Positions 39,475 through 50,838 of a stretch of DNA of 64,000 nucleotides are shown here, piece after piece. Both the position numbers and the translations under genes were made by a program. Under the pieces are notes generated by a model. The model made no database searches. It was not told the DNA's origin and was given only the letters and a program-made list of their open reading frames with translations. Each line of letters starts with the position of its first letter. Positions within the stretch are counted from its first letter, which is position 1. The stretch comes from Hirudinaria manillensis (taxonomy: Eukaryota > Annelida > Clitellata > Hirudinida > Hirudinidae). The DNA is taken from positions 8,022,201 through 8,086,200 of the forward strand of contig CM067535.1 of the NCBI GenBank assembly GCA_034509925.1. Reading direction: 5' to 3'.

Positions 39475-40718
39475 TCAGTGCATGGATCCAACAACTTTTT
39501 GGTTTTGAGGAGGAGGATGGCATAATATTTTTAAGACAATCGATCGTAATGTAATTAGATGTTGACGATCGAAAGTTTCTATTTCATTCCCTTCAGTCAG
39601 TTTGCATTGAAATAATCTTTTGCATTGAAAACATTGTGAGGGTACAAAACAGACGATGGTAACATCACGTTTGTCCCACATTGACACCGCTATCATTGTT
39701 CAGCTGAGAAATGCTTTGACAATAAACTTCCGATGTAATAAATTATCGGCCAGTGAAGAAAGTCTTTATTCACAAGTACGTGGATTCTCAGAAGCGAATC
39801 CACTTGATAACTTCCGTTAATTGAACCTTCGAGTATTCACTGATTAACGAGGCCATTCATCCATCCGATTGGGAAAACTCCCTCAGAGCGGTGTGACCTA
39901 TAGTCTCTCGCAGTTTTTAACTTAATGCTTGTCGTTTCCCTATACATTTCTATACTTATTTTCATTGGAAATCGTAAATTAAAGAGTTTTTTAAACACAT
40001 GTTTAGTCGGAGGATGCTTTGGATCATGGGTGAGGAAGAAACGGTTCAAATGGTATGAATCACAAACTGATTCATTCGATGATTGGTTTCCAATATTCAT
40101 GGAATTACAATCAGATCTTCAAAATCAGATGCGGTGGATGCAAGCGAAGCAACAAATTAGAAAAACTTGATACAATAAATCATTTATTATTCTGCGACCG
40201 GTGAACTAAGTTGCTAAGTTTTCTTTAAACAAAAAGCGAAACCACAAAGCCCTGTTAGTAACTGTTTCTGGCGTGAGAATCAAAGCGACGAAATCCTAAC
40301 TCTTCCATAAATATATGAAATTAATATTCAGCTCCAAAAATAATTCAAATGCATGATATCACCAGATCTTTGAATGTTTAAATCATCTTTGTTCCATTAG
40401 CATCACTCCTTTCAAAATTCGTTTTTGTTAGGTTCTGGGGAGGCAGATGGCCCTCCGTTACTAAAAGAGGCCTCAGCTAAAGCAGTTCAGTTTTCTAACT
40501 TTTGAAAAAAATGGTTTTTGAAACAGTACTTTTCTATTAAAAGTAAATCAATTATGAAATTATCTCATGTTTCACTTTTAAACATTTGCTCTCGAATAGT
40601 TCTGCTTTGTTGTGCTTTCAATTTGGATTCCGTATCCAGGTTTTGGGTAAAAGCGGATTCTGGCACCACTTATTCAATAGTAGACGGACTTTATAAATCG
40701 TATGTGTAACAGTCAATT
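39475..40718. other. intergenic between divergent astacin and PHF20-like genes
   Basis: Apart from the possible decayed Tudor exon (39995-40115) I see no supported gene. Short frames at 39925-40170 and 40518-40709 have no recognisable motif. Confidence 0.45.
39995..40115 (+). pseudogene. possible decayed copy of the Tudor exon 2 of the PHF20-like gene
   Basis: The stretch GATGCTTTGGATCATGGGTG and, slightly downstream, TTCGATGATTGGTTTCC line up with GATGCAATTTTGGTGCAT and TTTGATGAGTGGTTTCC of exon 2 (41005-41060). In one frame it reads SFDDWFP, beside RFDEWFP in the real exon; the upstream half matches only in another frame. It lies about 1 kb upstream of the real exon, on the same strand. 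The similarity is short, so this is tentative. Confidence 0.4.
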
Positions 40719-43700
40719 ATGGACTATTTGCGCTGGAAAGTCGGAGACAGAGTTGAAGCCAAAGATTTCATGAATGTTTGGTGGGTTTGTACTCTGCTAT
40801 TTCATTTCCATTTAATGTAATTTTTGGAAGATAGTTGCCAGAAAAGTATTAATTTCAATTAAGGAACATTTGTGGTGTAATGAGGTTGATTTGATTTGGT
40901 GTGTCGTATTGGAACTGATTTTAAAAGGACTTGCAAGAATAACCTACTACGAAACTTAAACTTGAAGGTACCCTTCCAAAGTGGTTGCCTATGATGACAA
41001 AGAAGATGCAATTTTGGTGCATTTTGAGGGATGGAATCAAAGATTTGATGAGTGGTTTCCATCAAATAGTGATAAACTTCGCCCTTTACGTAAATCCTTC
41101 AGAGAAAGTTTAAAATCATCAACTCAGGTATTTTCTTGTTTTAAATTATTTCATTTCAAATATGTTATAAAATTATTGGAAACATTTTACTGTAAAAATA
41201 TTCTCTATAAAATTGTGATAAAAAATCTTTTATCACAATAGCTTCTTAAAGTGGGTCAGCATGTATCAGCCCCCTGGAAAGATGGAGAAAGTTACCCTGG
41301 AAGAATTAAGAATGTCAATTTTAAACGTCAGTTTCTTTAAATCAGTCTATTAAAATGAAAAAGGTTTAGTAATGAACACTTAAATTGCTCAGAATTGCAT
41401 TAAAATCAACAGAAAGAAAATATGAAGTTTCCTTTCTTGACGGAGCTACGAGACACGTGTCATTCAAGAACGTCCGAGTCATGACGGACGAAGAAATTAA
41501 GGAGGTGATCGTTTTCTCCTCAAATTTTAATTAAATTCTTCATTAATATTTTTCTTGGAATATTTAATAATTAACCCCTTAATTAATAAATAAATTAATC
41601 CCATTTTTTTCTAAAGCTGAACTACAACCTTGGAACTTCAGATATTATGTCCATCTCAACAGACTCAAACAGTATTCAAGATGGTTAATTTACTAAGTTT
41701 ATGTGATAATATATAGTAAATTAGTTATTATGTGGTAAATTAGTTTTAATGATTTAATAAACAGTATGTATTGGCTATTGGAAAGGAATGTTTATTGAAA
41801 GTGTTGCTCTCAAATATTTTCACAATTGTGATTTTAAAAGCTTTTATAATTTCAGAGTTCGATGCTGGAACATATTTTAAGCTAATATTTTATTTTGTCA
41901 CTGGCTAGAATGTGTTTTCTGGGCACCGACACAGTTCAGATTTAATTTCTATTTTAATAAAACTCCATTAATAAACTAATTATTTTTAATTTTCAGGTGA
42001 AATGCTTGGATGGTTGGACAAGCATTCCAATAACTTTGACAGAAGTAATCCAATTATCTCAGAACTAACAATCAAAGCTCCTCAGCTGCACACCACGAGT
42101 ACTCGTTAATATTAAGTTGTCATTAATATTAACATTATAATTAATATTATATATATTTATTTATATTGATGAGGATTATATTTTGTCAGGCTCGATTGAA
42201 TCCTCTGCATTGGTTGATAGGCTCGATGATAAAGTTCAATCGTGTCCTTCTTCAAATTTTTGTTTAATTTGTGGCAAAGATGTATCTCAAAATAAGGTAT
42301 TGCAATGGGGTCCTGTTTTTGTTTTGTATTTAAAACATGTTTGAGTCTGTTGTTGTTGTTGTTGTTGTTGCGATTATCATTGTTTTTGTTCATTATCGAT
42401 AAACCATTTGCTTTTGTATTGACTTCTGAATTGTTTGCAATTGTTTGTTTCTGTCTTGAATGCATTGTGAATTGATGCCCCTGTTTGTTTGGTCAAACAT
42501 GATAATTATTTCAGAAGTAATTGTATTATTATTATTATTACACTGTGCAACATTTCTGACAGAATCAACAAAATCCAACAGAGCCACAGGTTCATCAGTC
42601 TGGAGTTCTTCCATGTTTTAACAATGGTCAGTAATTTCAATCAAAACATTTCATTTTAATATTGAATTGAATTGAAAAAAAAAAAATCAAATAAAAATAT
42701 TGAAAATTATTATTTCTTGGTTGAGAACATCAGTTAACAAAATTGTTTTCTGGTATTTGTTTCAACAAAGAAACTTTATCAGTTTTAACAGATGATATCA
42801 GTTATAATATTACTTTTAATTTTTAAAAACTCAGAAATTTCATTTAAAGTTTATCAAATACACAACTTATTATCCATAATAATAATTATTAATTTCGCAT
42901 AATAATTTTGTAAAATTAAATTTTAATAATTTAATTTAATCATAATTGAGCGAGCTAACGAGTGATCGATGCATTGTGTTGAGCAATTTTTGTTTTGTTT
43001 TTTTTCAAATTTAATAAAGAAAACATTCTTTTATTGTCACTTCAGAACACCTCTTGACTCCAAAATGGCTTCAATTCATGAATTCATTGAACAGCTTACA
43101 GAAAATGCTCAAGAACAACGAACAGAAAGTGAAACTTGTCAAAAAGTAGTCTCTTTTTTTTCTCCCCCCTGTTTTCCGAATTTTCATTTTAAACCGTAAA
43201 ATGTTTCAAATAATTTTGCAATTCCTTTTATTTAGGAAAATATTTAATTTAATTTTTTAATGACTCAAATACAGTAATTCAAAACCAATTTTAACTTTTG
43301 TAGCAAGCTCGGTGATGAGGGAGGACAGGCTGATGTATGGTTCACTTTCAAGAATTTCGTATAAATAAATAAATTAATTAATCCACTTATGATAAAAATA
43401 AATTAATCAATTAATTAATTAAAAAATAAATCAATCAATTAATTAAAAATAAATTGATCAATTAATTAATTAAAAATAAATAAATTAATTTAAAAAATTA
43501 ACCAATTAATTTATTTATTATCTAATATTTACAGGTCCACTTTGACTGCAAAATCATCAAAAATGACCAAAAATTTATGGAAGACACAATAAATAAGATT
43601 GAGAAACTTGTAGATGGTGGGTGCACATGGTCTGACCATGTCTATGTTACAATGAGAAAGAATAACACTTAGTGCAGATGCACGTAATTTGTGTTACAGA

Positions 43701-43734
43701 TTTAGCAGAAACCTCTGGAGAGTCTGATCAATAG
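40719..43734 (+). CDS. PHF20-like tandem-Tudor protein, short form
   Basis: Twelve exons join in phase to give 330 residues: 40719-40780, 40968-41127, 41242-41326, 41413-41504, 41617-41683, 41997-42104, 42190-42296, 42563-42626, 43046-43145, 43304-43334, 43535-43616, 43700-43734 (TAG). The N-terminus has two Tudor units like those of PHF20/PHF20L1: VGDRVEAKDFMNVWYPSKVV through GWNQRFDEWFPSNSDKLRPL (about residues 4-65), and VGQHVSAPWKDGESYPGRI through SFLDGATRHV (about 77-125). In PHF20 the Tudor pair binds methyl-lysine and the protein belongs to the NSL/MOF acetyltransferase complex. Exon 7 holds a small cysteine cluster (CPSSNFCLICGK). Exons 9-12 encode a Lys-rich helical tail. There is no PHD finger or AT-hook, and the protein is a third of vertebrate length. 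Everything after exon 5 rests only on splice consensus and phase. Confidence 0.78.
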
Positions 43735-44689
43735 GTTACTTGGAAACAAGAATTTCAAATCTTCGACGATGACAATTGACAGAATTCGTTCTTGTTTAGA
43801 AATGGCCAGCTATATACACGTGTGATGATAATATTATCATTCACAATAAGAATAGTGGTGCTACGGCACTATGATCGCACAAGCATTTCTGAACTAAGGC
43901 TTAATTAATAAATGAACTAAAGCTATCCTGGACAGGATGTTCCTTTTTATTTGCTTAGAAAAGTTAATGCCTCTGCGTTTGGGAACAGTTGGAAGTAGGC
44001 ATGTTTGTGGGAAAACTCAATTGTTGAATCCGCTCAATTTTGTGGTTGTTGGCTTTTAAATTGTTGAGTGGGGATTATCGGGTGTTGGGTCAGTCGCGAA
44101 TGCAAGATCGGCGATTTTGTAGAAGGAAAGAAGGAACGTGACATAGGGAAGGGTTTTTCAGTCTTAGGAGAACCATAGTGCGAGAGTGTTACAAAGAAAG
44201 GAATGGAGTAATATGTCGAATCGCCCAGGTGATATGACTGCAAGATTTTGTTAGAGTTAGGTATGTTCTTTAAAATTAAGGTGATCATTTGTGTTTTCCC
44301 CGAGAGGACTTTTACTGTAAACTATAATTTTGTGAAATGCCTCTTGATTTTCTAGAATGATTGATCTTGGCAGCGTCTTCGGCTAATTAATAAATAAGCG
44401 TAATTTAAACAGAAGGTTGTTTTGCATTTTCTATTCTTTGCCTTTATCTGTCTTGGATTGCTTCATTATTTTTGCAAATGTTTTAGAAAGTTTGGCTTGG
44501 TTGTACATTTCAAATGATTTTATTTTGTCAATTCATTAACTTTTCTTGAGAGCTTTTGAAAAATATTGTCATCTTTAAGGATTTATAATGTTTTATTTTT
44601 GAAATTTTGCGCAGCGCGAAACCAAATTTTGTTTACAATTGGCTGAAGAGATAACCTGGTGATCGTCGTTAAAGATATTGGTAGCAGTT
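43735..44689. other. intergenic between PHF20-like and ERI2 genes
   Basis: No supportable gene. A minus-strand frame at 44034-44288 (Ser/Pro/Gln-rich) lacks motifs and splice support. Confidence 0.5.
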
Positions 44690-47216
44690 ATGAAGTCCAC
44701 GAAAGAATTGGCAAAGTATGACAAAATTGTTTGATTAACAATAATCGTGCAAACTTATTGGTGTGCAGCATATTTGTCAATTTGGTCACTTTTTGCTCAA
44801 GTTTATGATAGAAAATATAAACTATTAATATAATTTAGGGAACTTGGCATTTTGAAAACAAAGCCAAAGGTGACGAACTACGACAAAGAAGGCTTTAGTA
44901 AGTTTCTAAGTGACATTGCTATATAATTGTGAAAGAAATCAAATCATCTAAATTTACAGCACAGCTTTTTAGCTACCTTATTGTATTGGATTTCGAATCG
45001 ACATGTTGGCAAAATGACAAATTCAGATCCCAGGAAATTAGTGAGTACATTAATTAAAACCAATTAGAGCTTTTGATTCCATTACTATCATCACCGTCGC
45101 TCCACTTTACGTATTTCAGTGCTTGACTATTCAGTTTGAGTTAATTCTTATAATAATTCTAATAAATAAAAAAACTATTTTAATCAAACAATGTTTTTTC
45201 TTTAGTTGAATTCCCAGCAGTGTTACTAAACTTGAGGACTGGGGAGGTGGAAGCTGAGTTTCATTCTTATGTTCAACCACAGGAAAACCCCATTCTCAGT
45301 CAGTTCTGTACTCAACTGACAGGCATCTCACAGGTTCTTGAATAATTTATTTCTTTAATTTTCAGGCTTCAATTTTGTTTTTGTTCATAGAAAGTTGTGC
45401 CACATTAGTTGTACATTCACAGTGAATGATTCGATGAATTTCACTGTTTGAAGTAATTTTAAGAATGCTAAAGTTTAACCATGTGCATGCTTTTCATTAT
45501 ATTGTTGTTGCACTATATTTACATGTATATCTGATCTTTTGAGTGCCTTATATATATATTTTCCAAGGATACAAAGGCAATTCTTCGTCAATCTATTTCT
45601 AAAATGACCTTCTTGAAAGCATTAGCCAATGGTTCAGGCTATCAAATATCGATAGGTCATATGATGCATTACAACCGCTGCTACTGCGACCTGCAGAAAT
45701 TTAGCAACACGCATGCCATTACTTTACCATTGGTCCTCAACTCAATGTGAATCTGTTTTTAGGAACAAGTGGATGAAGGCATTCCCCTGTTCATTTGCCT
45801 GAAAAAATTTTCTGCTTGGCTGAATCAGCAGTCAAAACTAAGAAAGTTTACATTTCCTCCCAACGTCACAAATACCAATGCCTGCTTTCTCACTTGGTCA
45901 GGTTCGTCATCCTTAAAGTACATTGTTATGATAATTATTATTATGTTATTATTTATATTATGCTATTATTTATGGCAATGATGATGAGTTGAATTGGTTA
46001 ATACCAATTGATTTGATATTGATTAAAATTTCAATCTTTAGATTGGGATTTAAGCGTCTGCTTGCATTACGAATGCCAGAGGAAGCAGTTGAGGAGACCA
46101 CCAGAAATGGATTATTGGATTGACTTGAGGGCTACATACAGGGTCTGTTGAATTGTTTGCCACTATTACTTTTTGTAGGATTTATAAAATTGTATCTAAA
46201 GAATCAATTTCATTTAAATCTTTCAAATTTTTTTTTATTATGATGAAATAAACCCTTAATTTACTGCTTATTTATTTTTAAAAGAAGTTTTATAACAGAA
46301 GACCGAATGGCTTGAAAGGGGCTCTGCAAGAAGTTGGAATAATGTTTGAGGGAAGGGAACACTCAGGTTGTTTCTTGAGGTAGAATTCCATGATGGACTA
46401 TTTTTTTTTCTAGCAACTATTCAAAATTCCTGCAGGACTCCACGATTCTCGCAACACTGCGATGCTCGTGAAGAAAATCATGCTTGATGGATGCAAACTT
46501 CAAGTCACAAAATCCATTCATCCTGTTAGTAATGTTTCTTTTAATAAAGGAAGCTTTGGTATAATTCAATTGGTCTTTTTATTATTTTATTTATTTCAAT
46601 TAATCTTTTTTTTTCTTTTAGAATGTGAACTTAGCAAGCCTAAATGGTAATCTATGGAAATGTAGAGCGTCACTTGGAAGTTCTATCAAATCTGACCCAA
46701 AACAAACCAGCGAAGAATCTCAAGAAAATACTAAACACGAGGAACAATGTTCATCTGATCGACAAGCTGTAGTACCCTGTACTGAAATGAGGAATGATGT
46801 TGAGATGTGGTTAAATGACAGTATTGATGATTCAGACATTCTCTGTGCTTCTCTAAGTGAAGGACAAAGCAAAGGTGAGGAATTGCAGCCAATCTCTGAA
46901 GTTAGAGTTCAGAACCTTTCAGACAAAGTCCAACAAAGTCGGAGCAAAGCTATTGAATCCTCTTCATCAAGTATTGCTCTGGATGATTCAGACGTGCTTG
47001 TGACTCATCATGGCGATGCTGGAACAGACAGTGTGAGTCTTGATCCATTAATTAACAAAAGAATCACAGCTCAGGAAAATTCAAAATTCACTTCTAGTGT
47101 CAAGTACAAAGAAGTTAACAAAGAGAATTTAACATTTGTTGGCAACAGGGCATTTGCTAAATCAAGTGGTGAAACTCCGAGAACTCCCCTAACTAACATA
47201 AACAAGGACTTGCCAT

Positions 47217-47266
<50 letters not shown>

Positions 47267-47761
47267 CATTTATTGATGAATATAAATAAGGGATTTTTAA
47301 GCCCAAGTGAATGCTCAACAGCATTTAGAAAAGATTTACATGAAGCTTTTACTGGATCAGGTTCAAAGAATGTTGGACAGAATCATAATCTATTCAAACG
47401 AATGTCCGCTAATAATTCCTTTGCATCACCCGTTGCGAAATCAATGGTATCTCCCGATTCTTTTAGGCTCAGCAATACATCTTGCTCGTCCAGGATGATG
47501 AGGTCTATGAGTTCATTGAATTCTGAAGCAATCTGTCGAACCCCTCCCCTTTGTGGGTGTGGCTGTAGGACAAAACGAAAGCTTGTAAGAAATGGTGGTC
47601 CGAACCAAGGCAGGACTTTCTTTTCTTGCCCCCAAAAAGCTGGCTGCAAATTTTTCCAGTGGGAGTTCAAAGAGAACCGACCATCTGCTAATGTCTCCTT
47701 AGGAGCCATGCAAACGTCATCACTGTTTGACATTACTTCCTCTTATGTTAACAGCAGGTGA
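44690..47761 (+). CDS. ERI2: ERI2, DEDDh 3'-5' exoribonuclease with GRF zinc finger
   Basis: Nine exons give 614 residues (human long isoform about 690): 44690-44715, 44839-44897, 44960-45040, 45206-45333, 45763-45901, 46042-46142, 46285-46366, 46436-46524, 46622-47761. The DEDDh fold is intact: YLIVLDFESTCW (Exo I, D-x-E), IEFPAVLLN, QLTGIS, WSDWDLSVCL (Exo II Asp), WIDLRATYRKFYNRRP, and HSGLHDSRNTAML (Exo III His and Asp). The large last exon encodes a disordered Ser-rich region and, near the C-terminus, a GRF-type zinc finger (CGCGCRTKRKLVRNGGPNQG, then FFSCPQKAGCKFFQWE). ERI2 belongs to the ERI1/3'hExo family that trims structured small RNAs; its own substrates are poorly known. An (AAT)n run at 47219-47264 encodes poly-Asn in frame. 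AATAAA at 47799-47804. Confidence 0.96.
47219..47264. repeat. (AAT)n microsatellite coding poly-Asn in ERI2
   Basis: About 15 AAT codons plus flanking AAC inside the last exon of ERI2, in the disordered linker before the G-R-F zinc finger. Confidence 0.95.
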
Positions 47762-47804
47762 TAACAATTAGTTAACATGTTTTTGAGTAATTTGAGTTAA
47801 TAAA

Positions 47805-48271
47805 GTATTTTGAAAAAAGCAATTTCTGATCTTAAGTTGAAGTTTTCAAATATTTAGCTTTGATGTTATCTTTATGGTTTTCGACTAGCGATGGCTTTGC
47901 TTACAGACCCAATGGTTGGGTAATTTACTAATTTCTTAATGTCTTTGGAAACCTCTATTGCGCCTTAGCTACGAAAACGTTTCCATGCAAGTACTAAGAA
48001 CGATATGAAACGATAATTTCAGGAATTTCACTATTTCCAAGTATCTTCGATTAAATTAGATAATGGAATGAAGCTTAGAATTTCTGACAAAGTGAAGCGT
48101 TGAAGTCGACGATTGAATTGTTATGGATTACAAAATTACCGAATGCCATTATGAATCGAACTCAAATCAACGATCTGCAATTCTTAAAAAGCACGTAGAT
48201 ACGAAAGGGTCAATAATGAAATCATCTCAGGAATTTCACTAAATAAGAAGGAGTTCTGGAACTGCATCAAA
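47805..48271. other. convergent intergenic region
   Basis: Separates the 3' ends of ERI2 (+) and the repeat peptide precursor (-). No gene recognised. Minus-strand AATAAA for the precursor is at 48272-48277. Confidence 0.55.
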
Positions 48272-48370
48272 TTTATTTTATTATCCAAAATTGTTATTGC
48301 AAAATATTGCATTAAATCATAGTTATTAAAATTTCAAAGGTTAGCTTTCAGAAAAATTTTAGATGGTCCA

Positions 48371-49906
48371 TCATTTGCCCAGAGTCAAGACCCTTTTACC
48401 GGCAACGTCCAAATCGGCCAGGTCCTGTGTTCCATCGAGGAGACCGCTCAGCAAATCTCTTTTACCCAGAGACAAGACCCTTTTACCAGTAACGTCCAAA
48501 TCGGCAAGATCCTGTGTACCATCGAGGAGACCGCTCAGCAAATCTCTTTTACCCAGAGACAAGACCCTTTTACCGGTAACGTCCAAATCGGCCAAGTTCT
48601 CTGTACCATCGAGGAGACCGCTCAGCAAATCTCTTTTACCCAGAGACAAGACCCTTTTACCGGTAACGTCCAAATCGGCCAAGTTCTCTGTACCATCGAG
48701 GAGACCGCTCAGCAAATCTCTTTTACCCAGAGACAAGACCCTTTTACCAGAAACGTCCAAATCGGCAAGATCCTGTTTACCATCGAGGAGACCGCTCAGC
48801 AAATCTCTTTTACCCAGAGACAAGACCCTTTTACCGGTAACGTCCAAATCGGCCAAGTTCTCTGTACCATCGAGGAGACCGCTCAGCAAATCTCTTTTAC
48901 CCAGAGACAAGACCCTTTTACCGGCAACGTCCAAATCGGCCAGGTCCTGTGTTCCATCGAGGAGACCGCTCAGCAAATCTCTTTTACCCAGAGACAAGAC
49001 CCTTTTACCGGTAACGTCCAAATCGGCCAAGTTCTCTGTACCATCGAGGAGACCGCTCAGCAAATCTCTTTTACCCAGAGATAAGACCCTTTTACCAGTA
49101 ACGTCCAAATCGGCAAGATCCTGTGTACCATCGAGGAGACCGCTCAGCAAATCTCTTTTACCCAGAGACAAGACCCTTTTACCGGTAACGTCCAAATCGG
49201 CCAAGTTCTCTGTACCATCGAGGAGACCGCTCAGCAAATCTCTTTTACCCAGAGACAAGACCCTTTTACCGGCAACGTCCAAATCGGCCAGGTCCTGTGT
49301 TCCATCGAGGAGACCGCTCAGCAAATCTCTTTTACCCAGAGACAAGACCCTTTTACCGGTAACGTCCAAATCGGCCAAGTTCTCTGTACCATCGAGGAGA
49401 CCGCTCAGCAAATCTCTTTTACCCAGAGATAAGACCCTTTTACCGGCAACGTCCAAATCGGCCAGGTCCTGTGTTCCATCGAGGAGACCGCTCAGCAAAT
49501 CTCTTTTACCCAGAGACAAGACCCTTTTACCGGTAACGTCCAAATCGGCCAAGTTCTCTGTACCATCGAGGAGACCGCTCAGCAAATCTCTTTTACCCAG
49601 AGATAAGACCCTTTTACCGGCAACGTCCAAATCGGCCAGGTCCTGTGTTCCATCGAGGAGACCGCTCAGCAAATCTCTTTTACCCAGAGACAAGACCCTT
49701 TTACCAGTAACGTCCAAATCGGCAAGATCCTGTGTACCATCGAGGAGACCGCTCAGCAAATCTCTTTTACCCAGAGACAAGACCCTTTTACCGGTAACGT
49801 CCAAATCGGCCAGGTCCTGTGTTCCATCGAGGAGACCGCTCAGCAAATCTCTTTTACCCAGAGACAAGACCCTATTACCGGCAACGTCCAAATCGGCTAA
49901 ATTTTC
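48371..49906. repeat. 87-bp coding tandem repeat array (about 17.7 copies)
   Basis: Units of 87 bp are almost identical. Three main sequence types exist, marked on the plus strand by GGCCAGGTCCTGTGTTCC, GGCCAAGTTCTCTGTACC and GGCAAGATCCTGTGTACC. Because 87 is a multiple of three and the unit has no stop in certain frames, the plus strand is also open for more than 500 codons. Confidence 0.97.
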
Positions 49907-50094
49907 CAATCCTTCTAGAGTATCTTCGAGTAATGCTCTTGTTTCTAACTCACCGTCTGCGTTTCGAGAAAATTGTTAATTTATGGATATAAAATATTGA
50001 AAACATTAATGTTAAAATTACTTGTTGGGGCGCTTCGGCACACTGCACCGCTGAGAACAAGGCACAAAATCAGAGAAAACAGATAATTCTTCAT
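48371..50094 (-). CDS. secreted tandem-repeat precursor with amidation/dibasic sites (candidate neuropeptide-like prohormone)
   Basis: Two exons, 50094-50022 and 49956-48371, join in phase (ACA A / AC GGT) to give 552 residues. Residues 1-20 are a signal peptide (MKNYLFSLILCLVLSGAVC). After a ~35-residue spacer come 17 full 29-residue repeats plus a partial 18th, ending VLTLGK and TGA. Each repeat reads VLSLGKR, then DLLSGLLDGTQ (or TE), then DLADLDVTGKR (or NLADLDV, with T, A or S). GKR is the classic amidation-plus-prohormone-convertase signal, so predicted products are VLSL-amide and an acidic Leu-rich 19-mer amide, about 17 copies each. The first repeat has GNR instead of GKR. The copies are nearly identical at DNA level. 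TATA at 50131-50137, AATAAA at 48272-48277. An in-frame upstream ATG (50118) is probably too close to the start site to be used. I recognise no named peptide family; a structural secreted protein is the alternative. Confidence 0.82.
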
Positions 50095-50130
50095 CTTTAT
50101 CCGTTGCTGTTGTACCATCGAATATTCTGA

Positions 50131-50137
50131 GCTTATA
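50131..50137 (-). promoter_or_regulatory. TATA box of the repeat precursor gene
   Basis: Minus-strand TATAAGC, 37 bases upstream of the ATG at 50094. Confidence 0.5.
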
Positions 50138-50758
50138 TTAGTTGTTGGCTATTGTTTTTCTCTAATCATGCGGAACTAATCAACGTCAAAGGCAACAGTT
50201 TTCGATTGACACCTTTCCTGACAATCGACATTGGCTCGATTATGTCAATTTTGAGACTTCACGACGTTAAAGTTCGTCATAAAATTGATTTATTTTATGA
50301 TAAAGAAGGAAATCTAACAAAGTTCCTGTCTAGTTGAATACTGACGAATTTTATTTTTTTTTACACTAAGTTGATGAAATTTTTCATACTAAGCATTGGT
50401 ATCCTCTGGAAAAAGCATGTTTTCGCTCAATTTTAATTGGTTAGTTATTCAGTCATTTAATTAAAATTGTTTGTACACGATAAATTATTAGTAAACATTA
50501 TATTTAAATTAATATTGAAATTAAACACGCCAATGGAACATTTCCCAAAAATCAATTATTAAAATACACTCAGACCTAAAGAAATTTCCCTTTAATGCTC
50601 AAGAACTGAATAGTTTCTTTCGTTAAACTTTCCAATATTTTATTTAGATGTTCCCGGTTTTGCTCATGATTTAAGTTGAAGATTTCATAAGAAATCTCAC
50701 ATGCCATTATAGCTAAAGAACTAATAAGGTAAGAAAATAATTTGCAGTTTGAGATGAA
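50138..50758. other. intergenic between repeat precursor and macroglobulin-like gene
   Basis: Upstream of the repeat precursor and downstream of the macroglobulin-like gene. It holds the latter's minus-strand AATAAA at 50759-50764 at its edge. No other gene seen. Confidence 0.5.
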
Positions 50759-50838
50759 TTTATTCAGAGATTTTAACTCAATGTCATGTCATTGATTTAG
50801 GGCAAAATTCCAGGAAGGATGTCGTTCGATTCGTGTCT

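Noticed and set aside
44034..44288. 84-codon minus-strand frame in the PHF20-like/ERI2 interval
   Set aside because: No motif, no signal peptide, no splice or promoter context; base composition matches the intergenic flanks.
48363..49979. 538-codon plus-strand open frame made of 29-residue repeats (Arg/Ser/Leu-rich)
   Set aside because: It is the antisense shadow of the peptide precursor: the 87-bp unit is a multiple of three and lacks stops on both strands. Only the minus strand has a signal peptide, in-phase intron, TATA and poly(A) signal.
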